This document shows positions 1-9,064 of a stretch of 47,898 bases of DNA, piece after piece. The DNA is taken from positions 1 through 47,898 of the forward strand of contig PLTX01000039.1 in the NCBI GenBank assembly GCA_003164675.1. Direction: 5' to 3'. The notes under the pieces were generated by a model, which saw only the letters and a program-made list of their open reading frames with translations, searched no databases and was not told where the DNA came from. The stretch is from Verrucomicrobiota bacterium (GTDB taxonomy: Bacteria > Verrucomicrobiota > Verrucomicrobiia > Palsa-1439). Position numbers and translations under genes: made by a program. Position 1 is the stretch's first letter. Every line of letters starts with the position of its first letter.

Positions 1-9
1 ACCGATTTT

Positions 10-363
10 TCAAACACGTTCTAAGAAGTCGCCGAACAGCTCACCATGAATCAATTCTGCGACTGTCTGCAAGTACCCAGATTTGAGATCAGAAATGAGC
101 GACTGGACAACTCCCATTAGGCCCCTAAGATGGAAACCCGAGTAAGCAGTCTCGGCAAGGATCGATTCAGCTTGCCTGACGTAAGCTGAATTCGGCGGAC
201 TGACCCTTTCGATTGCTGCGCGAGCACGTGTCAGGAGACGGATAAGTTCTGTTTCAGGAAGATCTGAGACGTCATCATGCTGGGATCTGCTGCGCAGACC
301 GTTCCACTCAGAAACAATCTGCTCAAGCTGTCCAATCAGTGCTATTTGCGTGCTCGTTGACAT
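10..363 (-). CDS. Hypothetical protein, possibly C-terminally truncated
   Basis: Encodes 117 residues with no signal peptide or membrane segment; I do not recognise a named function. The start is well supported, because AGGAGG lies nine bases before the ATG. The last residues (ELIHGELFGDFLE) resemble, from memory, a conserved segment of longer bacterial proteins in which the chain continues with a helical C-terminal domain. Here a stop follows two residues later, so the gene may be a truncated or frameshifted copy whose remaining part lies left of the window. That family link is recollection, not a search result. It sits downstream of glnS on the same strand, about 140 bases away, with no visible terminator between. 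Confidence 0.6.
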   Translation of the reverse strand: MSTSTQIALIGQLEQIVSEWNGLRSRSQHDDVSDLPETELIRLLTRARAAIERVSPPNSAYVRQAESILAETAYSGFHLRGLMGVVQSLISDLKSGYLQTVAELIHGELFGDFLERV

Positions 364-445
364 GCTACCAAACCTCCTGCGAAGAGTTAGGATCTCAACA
401 TCACTTCTTTCTCCTGATCTTCGTTCACGTGTCCTTCAGCGTGAC

Positions 446-475
446 CCACCTTCGCCAAGGCTACGGCGGGCAAGT
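446..475. repeat. Possible dispersed GYGGQ-type repeat
   Basis: The intergenic stretch between glnS and the first gene contains CTTCGCCAAGGCTACGGCGG followed by GCAAG. It reads through in frame as RQGYGGQ and has CGCC/GGCG self-complementarity. I associate this word with dispersed repeats in environmental genomes, but only one copy is present here, so the repeat call rests on recollection. Confidence 0.3.
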
Positions 476-503
476 GGTCAGGTTGAACACTGGGTCGCCG
501 CGG

Positions 504-2408
504 TTATTTCTGTTTGCCTTCAATTTTAGCCCAAGTGTCCTTCAAAGTAATCGTCCTATTAAACACCGGCTTGTGGTCGCTGGGGCGGGGGGGATCCATC
601 TTCGAATCGGGATCGAGGGTGAAATAGCCGAGGCGCTCGAATTGGTAGCGGAGTTCGGGCCGGGCGTAGGCGAGGCTCGGCTCGCACAAAGCCGTGACAA
701 CTTCCAAACTGTGCGGGTTGAGGTGAGTCTTGAAATCGCCTTCCGCATCCGGTTCGGAGACGGTGAACAGCCGGTCGTAGAGGCGGACTTCGGCGTCGAT
801 GGCGTGGGCCGCCGAAACCCAATGAATCGTGCCCTTGATCTTCCGCGAAGAAGTCGGTCCGCCGGTCTTGCTGCCGAGGTCGGCGGTGCACCGGAGTTCG
901 ACGATCTTGCCGCCAGCGTCCTTAATGACTTCGTCGCACTTGATGATGTAAGCGTATTTCAACCGCACTTCACCGCCGGGTTTCAATCGGAAGAATTTTG
1001 GCGGCGGATTCTCCATGAAATCGTCCTGCTCGATGTACAGCGTGTTGCCGAACGGGACCTTGCGCGTGCCGGCGGATGGGTCTTCGGGATTGTTGACCGC
1101 ATCGAGGTCCTCGCAGTGATGCGGATCAATGTTGGTGATGACCACCTTGAGCGGGCGCAACACGGCGAGCCGGCGCAGGGCGCGCCTGTTGAGGTCCTCG
1201 CGGATGGCGTGGTCGAACACGGCCATGTCGGTCACGCTGTTGAATTTCGTGACGCCGACGCCAATCGCGAACGCGCGCACCGCTTCGGCGGGAACGCCGC
1301 GCCGGCGAATGCCGCTGATCGTCGGCATGCGCGGGTCGTCCCAGCCCGACACCACCTTGTCGTTGACGAGCTGGATCAGTTTGCGCTTGGAAACGATGGT
1401 GTACGTGGGAATCAGCTTGGCAAACTCGTACTGATGCGGCAGTGGCCGCGGCAAATCCAGGTTCTCCAAGATCCAGTCATACAGCGGACGGTGCACCTCG
1501 AACTCCAGCGTGCAGATGCTGTGGGTGACGCCCTCGATGTAGTCGCTCAGGCAATGCGCGAAATCGTACATCGCGTAGATGCACCATTTGTCACCCGTGT
1601 GATGGTGCGCCGTGTGGCGGATGCGGTACAGCACAGGGTCGCGCATCCAGATGTTCGGCGACGCCATGTCGATCTTCGCCCGCAGCGTGCATTTGCCGTC
1701 GGGGAACTCGCCGTTTTTCATCCGGACGAATAAATCCAGGCTCTCGTCAATGCTGCGATTGCGGAACGGGCTGTCCGTGCCCGGCTTGTCCGGAGACCCG
1801 CGATAGCGGTCCGTGTCCTCGGGCGACAAATCGCACACGTACGCCTTGCCCCTCCGAATCAGCTCGATTGCCCACGCGTAAATCTGGTCGAAATAATCCG
1901 AAGCGTAAAATGGCTCCAACCGCGATGCCCCCTCACCTTGGTCCTCTCCCCCGGAAGGGAGAGGAGACGATGTTGACGAGCCCCTCGCCCCTTGGGGGAG
2001 AGGGTTAGGGTGAGGGGTGGCCTTCCCAACAACAGCCGGTAGATAGAAATCCGGTTTCCCGTTGACCGTCTGCGGTTCGGGCGTTTTGCCCGCGGGCTTG
2101 AATCCCAGCTTGTCATCCGCCCAGCCGTCAATCAGCCACTCGACGTCCTGGATGATGGAATCGACATACTCGACGTCTTCCTTGGCTGGGTTGGTGTCGT
2201 CCATCCGCAAGTTGCACTGTCCGTTGAACTCGCGCGCGATGCCGAAATTGAGGCAGATCGATTTCGCGTGGCCGATGTGCAGGTAGCCATTCGGCTCGGG
2301 CGGAAAACGTGTGACAATTTTCGGGTATTTCCGCGCGGCCACGTGCTCGCGGACGATGTCGCGGATGAAATCAGACGGCGGCGGCGGTGGTGTTGTTTCG
2401 TTTGACAT
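504..2408 (-). CDS. glnS: Glutaminyl-tRNA synthetase with an in-frame repeat insertion
   Basis: Class I aminoacyl-tRNA synthetase charging tRNA-Gln with glutamine in the cytoplasm. The HIGH signature is at residues 44-47 ([14 protein letters not shown]), and the second ATP motif appears as IVSKRK near residue 338. The beta-barrel anticodon-binding region follows to the C-terminus. I chose the ATG at 2408 ([11 protein letters not shown]); the reading frame opens at 2456, but those 16 residues look like noncoding sequence. At 634 residues it is longer than the usual roughly 550. Much of the excess lies between the HIGH region and the conserved ASDYFDQ segment, where residues about 131-160 are encoded by a palindromic dispersed repeat ([22 protein letters not shown]). 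Since the rest is intact, I infer a functional enzyme with a surface insertion. GltX-family non-discriminating function is unlikely because the sequence is clearly GlnRS-like. Confidence 0.96.
   Translation of the reverse strand: MSNETTPPPPPSDFIRDIVREHVAARKYPKIVTRFPPEPNGYLHIGHAKSICLNFGIAREFNGQCNLRMDDTNPAKEDVEYVDSIIQDVEWLIDGWADDKLGFKPAGKTPEPQTVNGKPDFYLPAVVGKATPHPNPLPQGARGSSTSSPLPSGGEDQGEGASRLEPFYASDYFDQIYAWAIELIRRGKAYVCDLSPEDTDRYRGSPDKPGTDSPFRNRSIDESLDLFVRMKNGEFPDGKCTLRAKIDMASPNIWMRDPVLYRIRHTAHHHTGDKWCIYAMYDFAHCLSDYIEGVTHSICTLEFEVHRPLYDWILENLDLPRPLPHQYEFAKLIPTYTIVSKRKLIQLVNDKVVSGWDDPRMPTISGIRRRGVPAEAVRAFAIGVGVTKFNSVTDMAVFDHAIREDLNRRALRRLAVLRPLKVVITNIDPHHCEDLDAVNNPEDPSAGTRKVPFGNTLYIEQDDFMENPPPKFFRLKPGGEVRLKYAYIIKCDEVIKDAGGKIVELRCTADLGSKTGGPTSSRKIKGTIHWVSAAHAIDAEVRLYDRLFTVSEPDAEGDFKTHLNPHSLEVVTALCEPSLAYARPELRYQFERLGYFTLDPDSKMDPPRPSDHKPVFNRTITLKDTWAKIEGKQK
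1929..2017. repeat. Palindromic dispersed repeat inside glnS
   Basis: An approximately 89-base element starts with CCCTCACC and ends with GGTGAGGG, with internal CCTCTCCC and GGGAGAGG blocks. A clearly related copy lies in an intergenic gap at 32749-32831. In glnS it is translated in frame without introducing a stop. Confidence 0.85.
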
Positions 2409-2486
2409 AGGAAAAAATGCAGCGGCAGCCCACTGTGGCTGCCCCGTGCCATGCAATTACCGGCAGGCACGGGCCTGCCCTGTGAA

Positions 2487-2807
2487 TCAGGCGGCGGTCA
2501 ATTCCTTGACGGCCTTGTCGCGAACGGGTTGATCGGCGCAACGGTTCGGGTCGGCCAGCCCGGAGTCGAGGCGCGACTTCCGCGTGGCGTAATCCCCGCG
2601 TTCGTCCTTCAGAATGACCCACGGATCGTTCGCATCCTGCCTGGCCGCAGTGATCTTGCCGGTCAGTTCTTCATTCGCCATGCTGGTGTGCGAGCCGAAA
2701 TCGCTCGGATAAACAACCTTCTGCTCTTTTTTGCCGCCCGCTTTGTTGTCCGTTGCCTTCGGGCGCGCGTGCGTGACGCCTACTTTGGGTGCTGCTGCTG
2801 TTGCCAT
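2487..2807 (-). CDS. Small hypothetical protein
   Basis: A 106-residue, lysine- and alanine-rich protein with no signal peptide or membrane helix, which I do not recognise. The N-terminus is low complexity (MATAAAPKVG, then KAGGKKEQK). The central part (VVYPSDFGSHTSM, then DPWVILKDERGDYATRKSRL) looks like a compact folded segment. A GGAG lies nine bases before the ATG. It is on the same strand as glnS, with 78 bases between its stop and the glnS ATG, so the two may be co-transcribed. A terminator at 2897-2922 separates it from nrdJ upstream. Confidence 0.6.
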   Translation of the reverse strand: MATAAAPKVGVTHARPKATDNKAGGKKEQKVVYPSDFGSHTSMANEELTGKITAARQDANDPWVILKDERGDYATRKSRLDSGLADPNRCADQPVRDKAVKELTAA

Positions 2808-2891
2808 ACAATGTGTCTCCTGAATCGTCTTTGGTGTAAGGGCGGTGTATTAAACCGCCTGTGCGCGCACCCGTCAAGCTTTGCGACACAA

Positions 2892-2922
2892 ACAAAAAGC
2901 CCCGAGGTTGCCCTCGGGGCTT
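2892..2922 (-). terminator. Rho-independent terminator of nrdJ
   Basis: On the minus strand an 11-bp perfect stem (AAGCCCCGAGG at 2897-2907 against CCTCGGGGCTT at 2912-2922, four-base loop) runs into TTTTTGTTT. It lies 27 bases past the nrdJ stop. Confidence 0.9.
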
Positions 2923-2948
2923 CCTGTGTGTGCAGGGGCTCCGTGGAT

Positions 2949-5900
2949 TCAGGAGCATCCCATGGAGTTGCCGCAGTTAAGGCACTTGTAGCAGGCGCCG
3001 TTGCGCACGGTGATCGCGCCGCACGTGTCGCATGCGGGCGCGTCCTGCATAAAGTGCTCGATGGTCCGGTTGAGCCGTTGCACGGCGCTCATCGCGCCGT
3101 GGTCACCCGTCGGCCGCGCCGGTGCTTCTTCGGTCTGTTCGAGTTCACCGACGGGTTTGTTGACAATTCGTTTCTCCTGTTCCACGACCTCTTTGAGTGG
3201 CAGTTCGGATTGCCCGGCGTTCGGTGAATTGGCCTCGCGATAACCGGCGATGAACTGGCACCCGAGCCAACGGGACAGGTAATCGCTGATCGACTTGGCG
3301 ATCGGGATGTCGGGATTCTTGGTGAAGCCGCTCGGCTCGAAGCGCTGGTGGGTGAACTTGTTGACGAGCGTTTCCAATGGCACGCCATACTGCAGCGAGA
3401 GGCTGACCAGCGTACCGATCATGTCCATCAATCCGCCGATGGTCGAACCTTCCTTGGCCATGGTAATGAACAACTCGCCGGGCGTGCCGTCGTCGAACAG
3501 GCCGACGGTGATGTAGCCTTCGTGGCCGGCGATGTCGAACTTGTGGGTGATGGCCTTGCGCGTGTCGGGCAGGCGATGCCGCACGGGCGTGCCGAGCCGG
3601 GCGCGCAACCGCCCGATTTCTTCTTCCAGTTCCAGGATGCGCGATTTGAAGGAATCCACCTGTTTCGCCGCAGCCTCGGCCGACGTGGAACCGCTGTTCT
3701 TCGAGGTATTGAGCGGCTGCGAACGCTTGGAGCCGTCCCGATAGATCGCCACGGCCTTCAAGCCGAGCCTCCAGCCTTCGACGTAGCTCTGCATGATGTC
3801 CTCGACGGTGGACTCCTGCGGCATGTTCACCGTCTTGGAAATCGCCCCGCTGAGGAATGGCTGCGCGGCGGCCATCATCTTGAGGTGCGCCATGTGGTGA
3901 ATACTGCGCCGGCCCTTGGCGGGCTTGAACGCGCAGTCGAACACCGCAACATGTTTTTCCTGCAGGTGCGGCGCGCCCTCGATCATGTCGTTGTCGTCGA
4001 TGTACTTCACGATGTCGGCAATCTGTGGCTCGGTGTACCCGAGTTTGCGCAACGCCATCGGCACGGTGCGATTCACGATCTTCAACATGCCGCCGCCGGC
4101 GAGCAATTTGTACTTCACCAGCGCGATGTCGGGCTCCACGCCCGTGGTATCGCAATCCATCATGAACGCGATGGTGCCGGTGGGCGCGAGCACCGTGACC
4201 TGCGAATTGCGATAGCCGAAACGCCGGCCAAGCTCGACGGCTTCGTCGCCGCAACGCTGCGCTGCGCTCCGCATGTAATCGGGGCAGCTCGGGTGAATGC
4301 GTTTCACTGCGTCGCGGTGCATTTCCATGACCTGCAACATCGGTTCGCGGTTCCTGGTGAAACCTTCGAAGGCGCCGATTTTCTCTGCAATGCGGGCCGA
4401 CTGCGTGTATGCGTGTAAATGCATGATCGCCGTGATCGCGCCGGCGATGCCGCGGCCCTCGTCGCTGTCGTAGGGCAGTCCCATCGACATAATGAGCGAG
4501 CCAAGGTTCGCGTAGCCCAAGCCGAGCGGGCGAAAGAGATGGCTGTTCAACGCGATGGTCTCGGTCGGATAACTCGCGTTGTCGACGATGATTTCTTGCG
4601 CGGTTATGAAAATCTCCACCGCCGATTTGAACCGCTCGATGTCGAACGTGCCGTCTGCGCGGAGGAACCTCATCAGGTTCAGCGAGGCGAGGTTGCACGC
4701 GCTGTTGTCGAGGAACATATACTCGCTGCACGGGTTGCTGGAGTTGATCGGCGCCGTGGCCTTGCAGGTGTGCCAGCGCTGGATGGTATCCTCGTACTGC
4801 ACGCCCGGGTCGCCGCAGGTCCACGTCCCCTCCGCGATCCCGCGCATCAACTCGCGCGCCTTGTACGTCGGGCCGGGCTTGCTCGGATCCGTCACCAAAT
4901 GCGTCGTCCAATCCCTGTCTTCCAGCGCCGCGCGCATGAAATCATCGGTCACACGCACGCTGAGGTTCTCATTCTGAAATGAAACAGACCCGTATGCATC
5001 GCCGTTGAAGTCCCCCGCGTAACCATGCTCGATGAGCGCCCAGGCTTTGCGCTCTTCATTCGGTTTGGCGTCGATGAAGTCTTTGATATCCGGATGCCAG
5101 ACCTTGAGCGTGTTCATCTTCGCCGCGCGGCGCGTCTTGCCACCGGATTTGACCACGCTGGCTATCGCATCATAGACCTTCAGAAATGACAACGGTCCGC
5201 TCGGACGTCCGCCGCCCGACAGTCTTTCGCGGGCGCTACGCAAGGAAGAGAGGTCCGTGCCCGTGCCGCTGCCGTACTTGAACAGCATCGCTTCGCTGCG
5301 AGCCAGTTCCATGATGTCTTCCATCCTGTCGCCGACGGATTGAATGAAACAGGCCGAGCATTGCGGATATTCGTATTGTGTCGGGGCGCGATTGACGCTC
5401 TTGGTGGCGACATCGAAATAGTAGCTGCCCGCGCCACTCTGCTTGCCGACTCCGTACTGGCTGCGCAGGCCGCAGTTGAACCACACCGGGGAATTAAACG
5501 ACCCGTACTGGTTGAGGCAGAGCCAGGTCAGCTCGTCATAAAACACCTCGGCGTCCTTGTCGGTGGCAAAATAGCCATCGCGGTTGCCCCAATCGGCCAT
5601 CGTGCGGGTGACGCGGTGAATGAGCTGACGAACGCTCTGCTCGCGCTCGCCGGTTCCGTTCTCGCCGTAGAAGTACTTGGAAACAACAACTTTGGTCGCG
5701 AGGATGGACCAGGTTTTCGGGACTTCGACATTCTCCTGTTTGAAGATCACCCGACCCGTGTCGTCGGTGATCTCGGCTGTGCGCCGGTCCCATTCGACTT
5801 CGTCGAACGGCTTCACGTCCGCGCGGCTGAACACGCGCGGCACCACCCACCCGATTTTCTTTGGTGGTCCCGGCGAAACAACCCGCGGAGTTTGGCTGTT

Positions 5901-6017
5901 GCGTCGGGTGCGTTTGGTTGGTTCCGTCGAGACTGGCACATCCACTGCAGAATCTTTCCGGGTCAGTTTATCCTTGCCCGCAGAAAGGTCCCCCACTCCT
6001 TGCTTCAAATTGATCAC
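2949..6017 (-). CDS. nrdJ: Adenosylcobalamin-dependent (class II) ribonucleotide reductase
   Basis: Reduces ribonucleotides to deoxyribonucleotides using a cobalamin-generated radical, so it works with or without oxygen. The catalytic NxCxE signature appears as SNPCSEY near residue 428, followed by LDNSACNLASLNL. The nucleotide-binding barrel continues with APTGTIAFMMDCDTTG. The C-terminus has the zinc-ribbon cysteines of this subfamily (CDTCG, CYKCLNCG). The frame opens with an ATG at 6068, but a GTG at 6017 is the better start: GAGGAGG precedes it with five bases between, while the ATG has no ribosome site. That gives 1022 residues. A promoter containing an NrdR-like box lies upstream at 6104-6132, which predicts NrdR repression. 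No other reductase class is seen in the window. Confidence 0.96.
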   Translation of the reverse strand: MINLKQGVGDLSAGKDKLTRKDSAVDVPVSTEPTKRTRRNSQTPRVVSPGPPKKIGWVVPRVFSRADVKPFDEVEWDRRTAEITDDTGRVIFKQENVEVPKTWSILATKVVVSKYFYGENGTGEREQSVRQLIHRVTRTMADWGNRDGYFATDKDAEVFYDELTWLCLNQYGSFNSPVWFNCGLRSQYGVGKQSGAGSYYFDVATKSVNRAPTQYEYPQCSACFIQSVGDRMEDIMELARSEAMLFKYGSGTGTDLSSLRSARERLSGGGRPSGPLSFLKVYDAIASVVKSGGKTRRAAKMNTLKVWHPDIKDFIDAKPNEERKAWALIEHGYAGDFNGDAYGSVSFQNENLSVRVTDDFMRAALEDRDWTTHLVTDPSKPGPTYKARELMRGIAEGTWTCGDPGVQYEDTIQRWHTCKATAPINSSNPCSEYMFLDNSACNLASLNLMRFLRADGTFDIERFKSAVEIFITAQEIIVDNASYPTETIALNSHLFRPLGLGYANLGSLIMSMGLPYDSDEGRGIAGAITAIMHLHAYTQSARIAEKIGAFEGFTRNREPMLQVMEMHRDAVKRIHPSCPDYMRSAAQRCGDEAVELGRRFGYRNSQVTVLAPTGTIAFMMDCDTTGVEPDIALVKYKLLAGGGMLKIVNRTVPMALRKLGYTEPQIADIVKYIDDNDMIEGAPHLQEKHVAVFDCAFKPAKGRRSIHHMAHLKMMAAAQPFLSGAISKTVNMPQESTVEDIMQSYVEGWRLGLKAVAIYRDGSKRSQPLNTSKNSGSTSAEAAAKQVDSFKSRILELEEEIGRLRARLGTPVRHRLPDTRKAITHKFDIAGHEGYITVGLFDDGTPGELFITMAKEGSTIGGLMDMIGTLVSLSLQYGVPLETLVNKFTHQRFEPSGFTKNPDIPIAKSISDYLSRWLGCQFIAGYREANSPNAGQSELPLKEVVEQEKRIVNKPVGELEQTEEAPARPTGDHGAMSAVQRLNRTIEHFMQDAPACDTCGAITVRNGACYKCLNCGNSMGCS

Positions 6018-6103
6018 TGTACCCTCCTCAAAAAAGCTGGTCGGTTGCAACTTTTCGGCGGTCAACATCGAGGTTGGAAACCACCGCTAATAGCGCGGGC
6101 GGG

Positions 6104-6132
6104 ACTATATGACCCCATATATTGTGTTTCAA
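6104..6132 (-). promoter_or_regulatory. nrdJ promoter with an NrdR box in its spacer
   Basis: The minus strand reads TTGAAA (6127-6132), a 17-base spacer, then TATAGT (6104-6109), a near-consensus sigma-70 promoter. The transcription start would be near 6097, giving about 80 bases of leader to the GTG. The sequence at 6112-6127 (ACACAATATATGGGGT on the minus strand) matches 14 of 16 positions of the NrdR consensus acaCwAtATaTwGtgt as I recall it. It fills the space between -35 and -10, so bound NrdR should block polymerase. I see no convincing second box at the usual spacing. Confidence 0.75.
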
Positions 6133-6161
6133 GACAAAACTACGCCCGCCCGCAATTTCTC

Positions 6162-7565
6162 TTAAACTCGCTGATTTCTAACGAACTTTCGCCGCTCCCG
6201 TTCCCGACATTCCAACATGATTGGGCAACCAGTGAACGCCCATGCCGCCCGAATCTTGTCGATCAAGAACCGCTTGTAATGCGGCGTCAGACAACTCGCT
6301 TGATTTATGAATAGCCGAAACGTCGGCGGTTGGGAAGCTTTTTGAAACGCATAAAAGATCTTAAATCTCTTGCCACCGGAAAACGGCGGCGGGTAAGCGT
6401 CGAGGGCCCGCATGAAGAGCTTGTTGAGCTGCGGCGTGTCGACATGCCGCGTCATTTCGGTCTCAATCACCGCCACTTGATCGAACACTTGACTCAGGTT
6501 TTGCCCCGTTTTCGCCGATGCAAACAACACTGGCGCCCAATCGAGGAAAAACAGCTCCTTCCGCAACGCCTCCAAATACCGTTCGCGAAATGTCTTCTTC
6601 CGCTTCTTGCCCTGTCTCTCCAACGCCCGGTCTTTCCGCTCCTGTTCCTCCGCGAGGTCCCACTTGTTTACCAGCACGATGCAACCGCGCGACGCCTCGG
6701 CAATCTGTCCCCCGATTGCCTTGTCCTGTTTTGTCACCCCCGCGACCGCGTCGAGCACTAGCACGGCAATGTCACATTCGCGGATGCTGCGCTCGGCCCG
6801 CATCAATCCGAACTGGTCGACGGACGATGCAATCTTTCGTCGATGCCGCAACCCCGCCGTATCAATGAGCAGGTACGGTTTCTCGTGCACGGTGAACGGC
6901 ACATCGACCGAATCCCGCGTCGTGCCGGGAATGTCACTCACAATCGTCCGCTGGTCCTTGAGGATGGCGTTAATGAGCGACGACTTGCCGACATTCGGTC
7001 GCCCCACGATCGCAATGCGCGTCGGGCGCGCCGTCTCCGGCTCGATCCCCGCCGAGAATTCTTCCGTCGCGGCCTCCAGCAACTCGGAAACTCCGAAGCC
7101 ATGCGCGGCGGCGATGGAAAACGTCTTCTCAAACCCAAGCTCGGCGAATTCCGCGTCGTTTCGCGCCCGGCGGTCGTTATCCACTTTGTTGACCGCGAGA
7201 AAAATCTTCTTGCCGCTGGTGCGCAGCTTGCGGGCGATTTCCTGGTCCAGCGGGACGACGCCTTCTGTCACGTCGACCACCATAATGATGGCCGTGGCCA
7301 TTTCGATGGCGATTTCCGCCTGATGCCGCGTCGCGTTCGCCATCAGGTCATCGCTTTTCTCCTCGTCCATGAACGCGATGCCGCCCGTGTCGACAACCTC
7401 AAACGATTTGTCGCCCCACCGCGCCGTGGCCGTTACGCGGTCACGCGTCACTCCCGGCTGTTCATGCACAATGGCAATGCGCCGCCCGACGATTCGGTTG
7501 AAGAGCGTGCTCTTCCCGACGTTGGGCCGGCCAACGATGGCAAGGATGTCGTGCGCTTTTTCCAT
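6162..7565 (-). CDS. der: Ribosome-associated GTPase Der (EngA)
   Basis: Essential GTPase of 50S subunit assembly. It shows two tandem G domains, each with a P-loop GRPNVGKS (near residues 13 and 190), a DTGG or DTAG G3 motif and an NKxD G4 motif (NKVD, NKWD). The C-terminal KH-like domain follows (RFKIFYAFQKAS, then FINQASCLTPHYKRFL). The length of 467 residues is typical. The ATG at 7565 starts directly with the G1 strand (MEKAHDILAIVGRP), as in homologues. The gene lies upstream of nrdJ, but nrdJ has its own promoter in the 94-base gap. Confidence 0.97.
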   Translation of the reverse strand: MEKAHDILAIVGRPNVGKSTLFNRIVGRRIAIVHEQPGVTRDRVTATARWGDKSFEVVDTGGIAFMDEEKSDDLMANATRHQAEIAIEMATAIIMVVDVTEGVVPLDQEIARKLRTSGKKIFLAVNKVDNDRRARNDAEFAELGFEKTFSIAAAHGFGVSELLEAATEEFSAGIEPETARPTRIAIVGRPNVGKSSLINAILKDQRTIVSDIPGTTRDSVDVPFTVHEKPYLLIDTAGLRHRRKIASSVDQFGLMRAERSIRECDIAVLVLDAVAGVTKQDKAIGGQIAEASRGCIVLVNKWDLAEEQERKDRALERQGKKRKKTFRERYLEALRKELFFLDWAPVLFASAKTGQNLSQVFDQVAVIETEMTRHVDTPQLNKLFMRALDAYPPPFSGGKRFKIFYAFQKASQPPTFRLFINQASCLTPHYKRFLIDKIRAAWAFTGCPIMLECRERERRKFVRNQRV

Positions 7566-7758
7566 GAAACTGCAAGGGCGGCGTTCACGCCGCTCTGCAC
7601 CATAGCGGAGTTGGACTGAATTCGCCAGCCGCGAATCAATCCACCGAAAGCCATCTCACCAATGGCGCGAGAGGATGTCGTCAGATCCACGCCGCTTGCT
7701 ATTCAAACTCGGGCGGTTTGTGCTAGCCTCACCTTTCCTCGACAGCTACCCTCACCTT

Positions 7759-9021
7759 GTGAACGCCCGGGAACTCGCACTGGATTTGCTCGACCGCTGG
7801 CCGAAATCACGGTTGTTGGCGGATGAACTCCTCGAACGTTCGCTGGCGCAGTCTTCGCTGAGCGGCGCCGACCGCGCTTTCGTTACGGAGTTGTTCTATG
7901 GTTGCCTGCGGCGGAAACTCTCACTCGATTTCCTGCTCGCCCAGTTGGCCACCAAAGCGCCGCGCCCGATCGTCGCCAATGTCCTCACACTTGGACTCTA
8001 TCAACTCTTTTATCTCAAGACTCCGGCGCATGCGGCGGTCAACGAAACCGTCGCGCTCGCCAAAACGCACGCGGGCGAGGCTGAGGCGAAATTCACCAAC
8101 GCGATCCTGCGACGGGCACAACGGGAGTCCGATGCGCTCTTGGCGAAACTCGAGGACACGCGCAAGGGCGAACCATGGATCTATTACTCGCACCCCGAGT
8201 GGCTGTGGAACCGGTGGGCGACACGCCTGGGACGCGAGCAGACAGCCGCATTGTGCGACTGGAACAACCAGCCGCCACCGTTGTATTTGCGGATCAACAC
8301 GCTCAAGACATCGGCGAAACCCGCGGATGTTCCCGCCGATCCGACCGGCCATCCCTTGTGTTGGCGTGTGACCGATACGACGGGTCTTTTCCAGACCAAA
8401 TCGTTCATCAACGGCGAGTTCTACGTCCAGGACCCCTCCACCCTTGTCGCGGTGGACATGCTTGATCCGCAACCCGGCGACGCGATGCTGGACATGTGCG
8501 CCGCGCCGGGCGGCAAAACGACCTACATCGCACAAAAGATGCAGAACCGTGGTCGAATCATCGCCGCCGATTCAACAAATTCACGGCTGGCGCTGGTGGG
8601 AGAGAATTGCCGACGACTGGGTGTCGAAATTGTGGCGACGCTGGCATGTGAAGGGACGCGTTTGGATCGTTGCCTGCGCGGGGAGGAGTTCGACCGGGTG
8701 TTGGTGGATGCGCCGTGCTCGAACACGGGCGTACTTCGTCGGCGAGTCGACCTGCGGTGGCGACTCAACAAAGGGGAGATCGCACGGCTCGGAGCGCTCC
8801 AGGCGAAATTGATCGAGTCGGCAGCGAAGTTTGCGAAACGTGGCGGCGTTCTGGTTTACAGCACTTGCAGTCTTGAACCCGAGGAGAACGAAGGCGTCGT
8901 GGAGGCATTTCTCACGTCCCACGAAAAATTTACGGTGGAGACGACGCGTTCTCTGTTTCCCCCGCGCGACGGCGTGGACGGCGCGTTTGTCGCCAGGTTT
9001 CGACGAACAAACGCCACGTGA
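7759..9021 (+). CDS. rsmB: 16S rRNA (cytosine-967-C5)-methyltransferase
   Basis: Methylates C967 of 16S rRNA using S-adenosylmethionine. The N-terminal NusB-like helical domain (ARELALDLLDRW, then LSGADRAFVTELFYG) is followed by the Rossmann methyltransferase domain: SAM motif MLDMCAAPGGKTTYIA, motif IV DAPCSNTGV and motif VI YSTCSLEPEENEGV. The two cysteines in DAPCSN and STCS are the catalytic pair of m5C enzymes. I chose the GTG at 7759 because homologues begin at the ARELAL segment. The frame is open from an ATG at 7675, which would add 28 residues; neither start has a clear ribosome site. It is divergent from der. Confidence 0.93.
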   Translation: MNARELALDLLDRWPKSRLLADELLERSLAQSSLSGADRAFVTELFYGCLRRKLSLDFLLAQLATKAPRPIVANVLTLGLYQLFYLKTPAHAAVNETVALAKTHAGEAEAKFTNAILRRAQRESDALLAKLEDTRKGEPWIYYSHPEWLWNRWATRLGREQTAALCDWNNQPPPLYLRINTLKTSAKPADVPADPTGHPLCWRVTDTTGLFQTKSFINGEFYVQDPSTLVAVDMLDPQPGDAMLDMCAAPGGKTTYIAQKMQNRGRIIAADSTNSRLALVGENCRRLGVEIVATLACEGTRLDRCLRGEEFDRVLVDAPCSNTGVLRRRVDLRWRLNKGEIARLGALQAKLIESAAKFAKRGGVLVYSTCSLEPEENEGVVEAFLTSHEKFTVETTRSLFPPRDGVDGAFVARFRRTNAT

Positions 9022-9064
9022 GGCTGAGCGCAGCCTACGCGGCGCAGGATTCAGCCGGCAGTAT

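Noticed and set aside
3145-4911. Long minus-strand open frame (588 codons) inside nrdJ
   Set aside because: It is an arginine- and histidine-rich alternative frame of a conserved GC-rich gene, with no family features.
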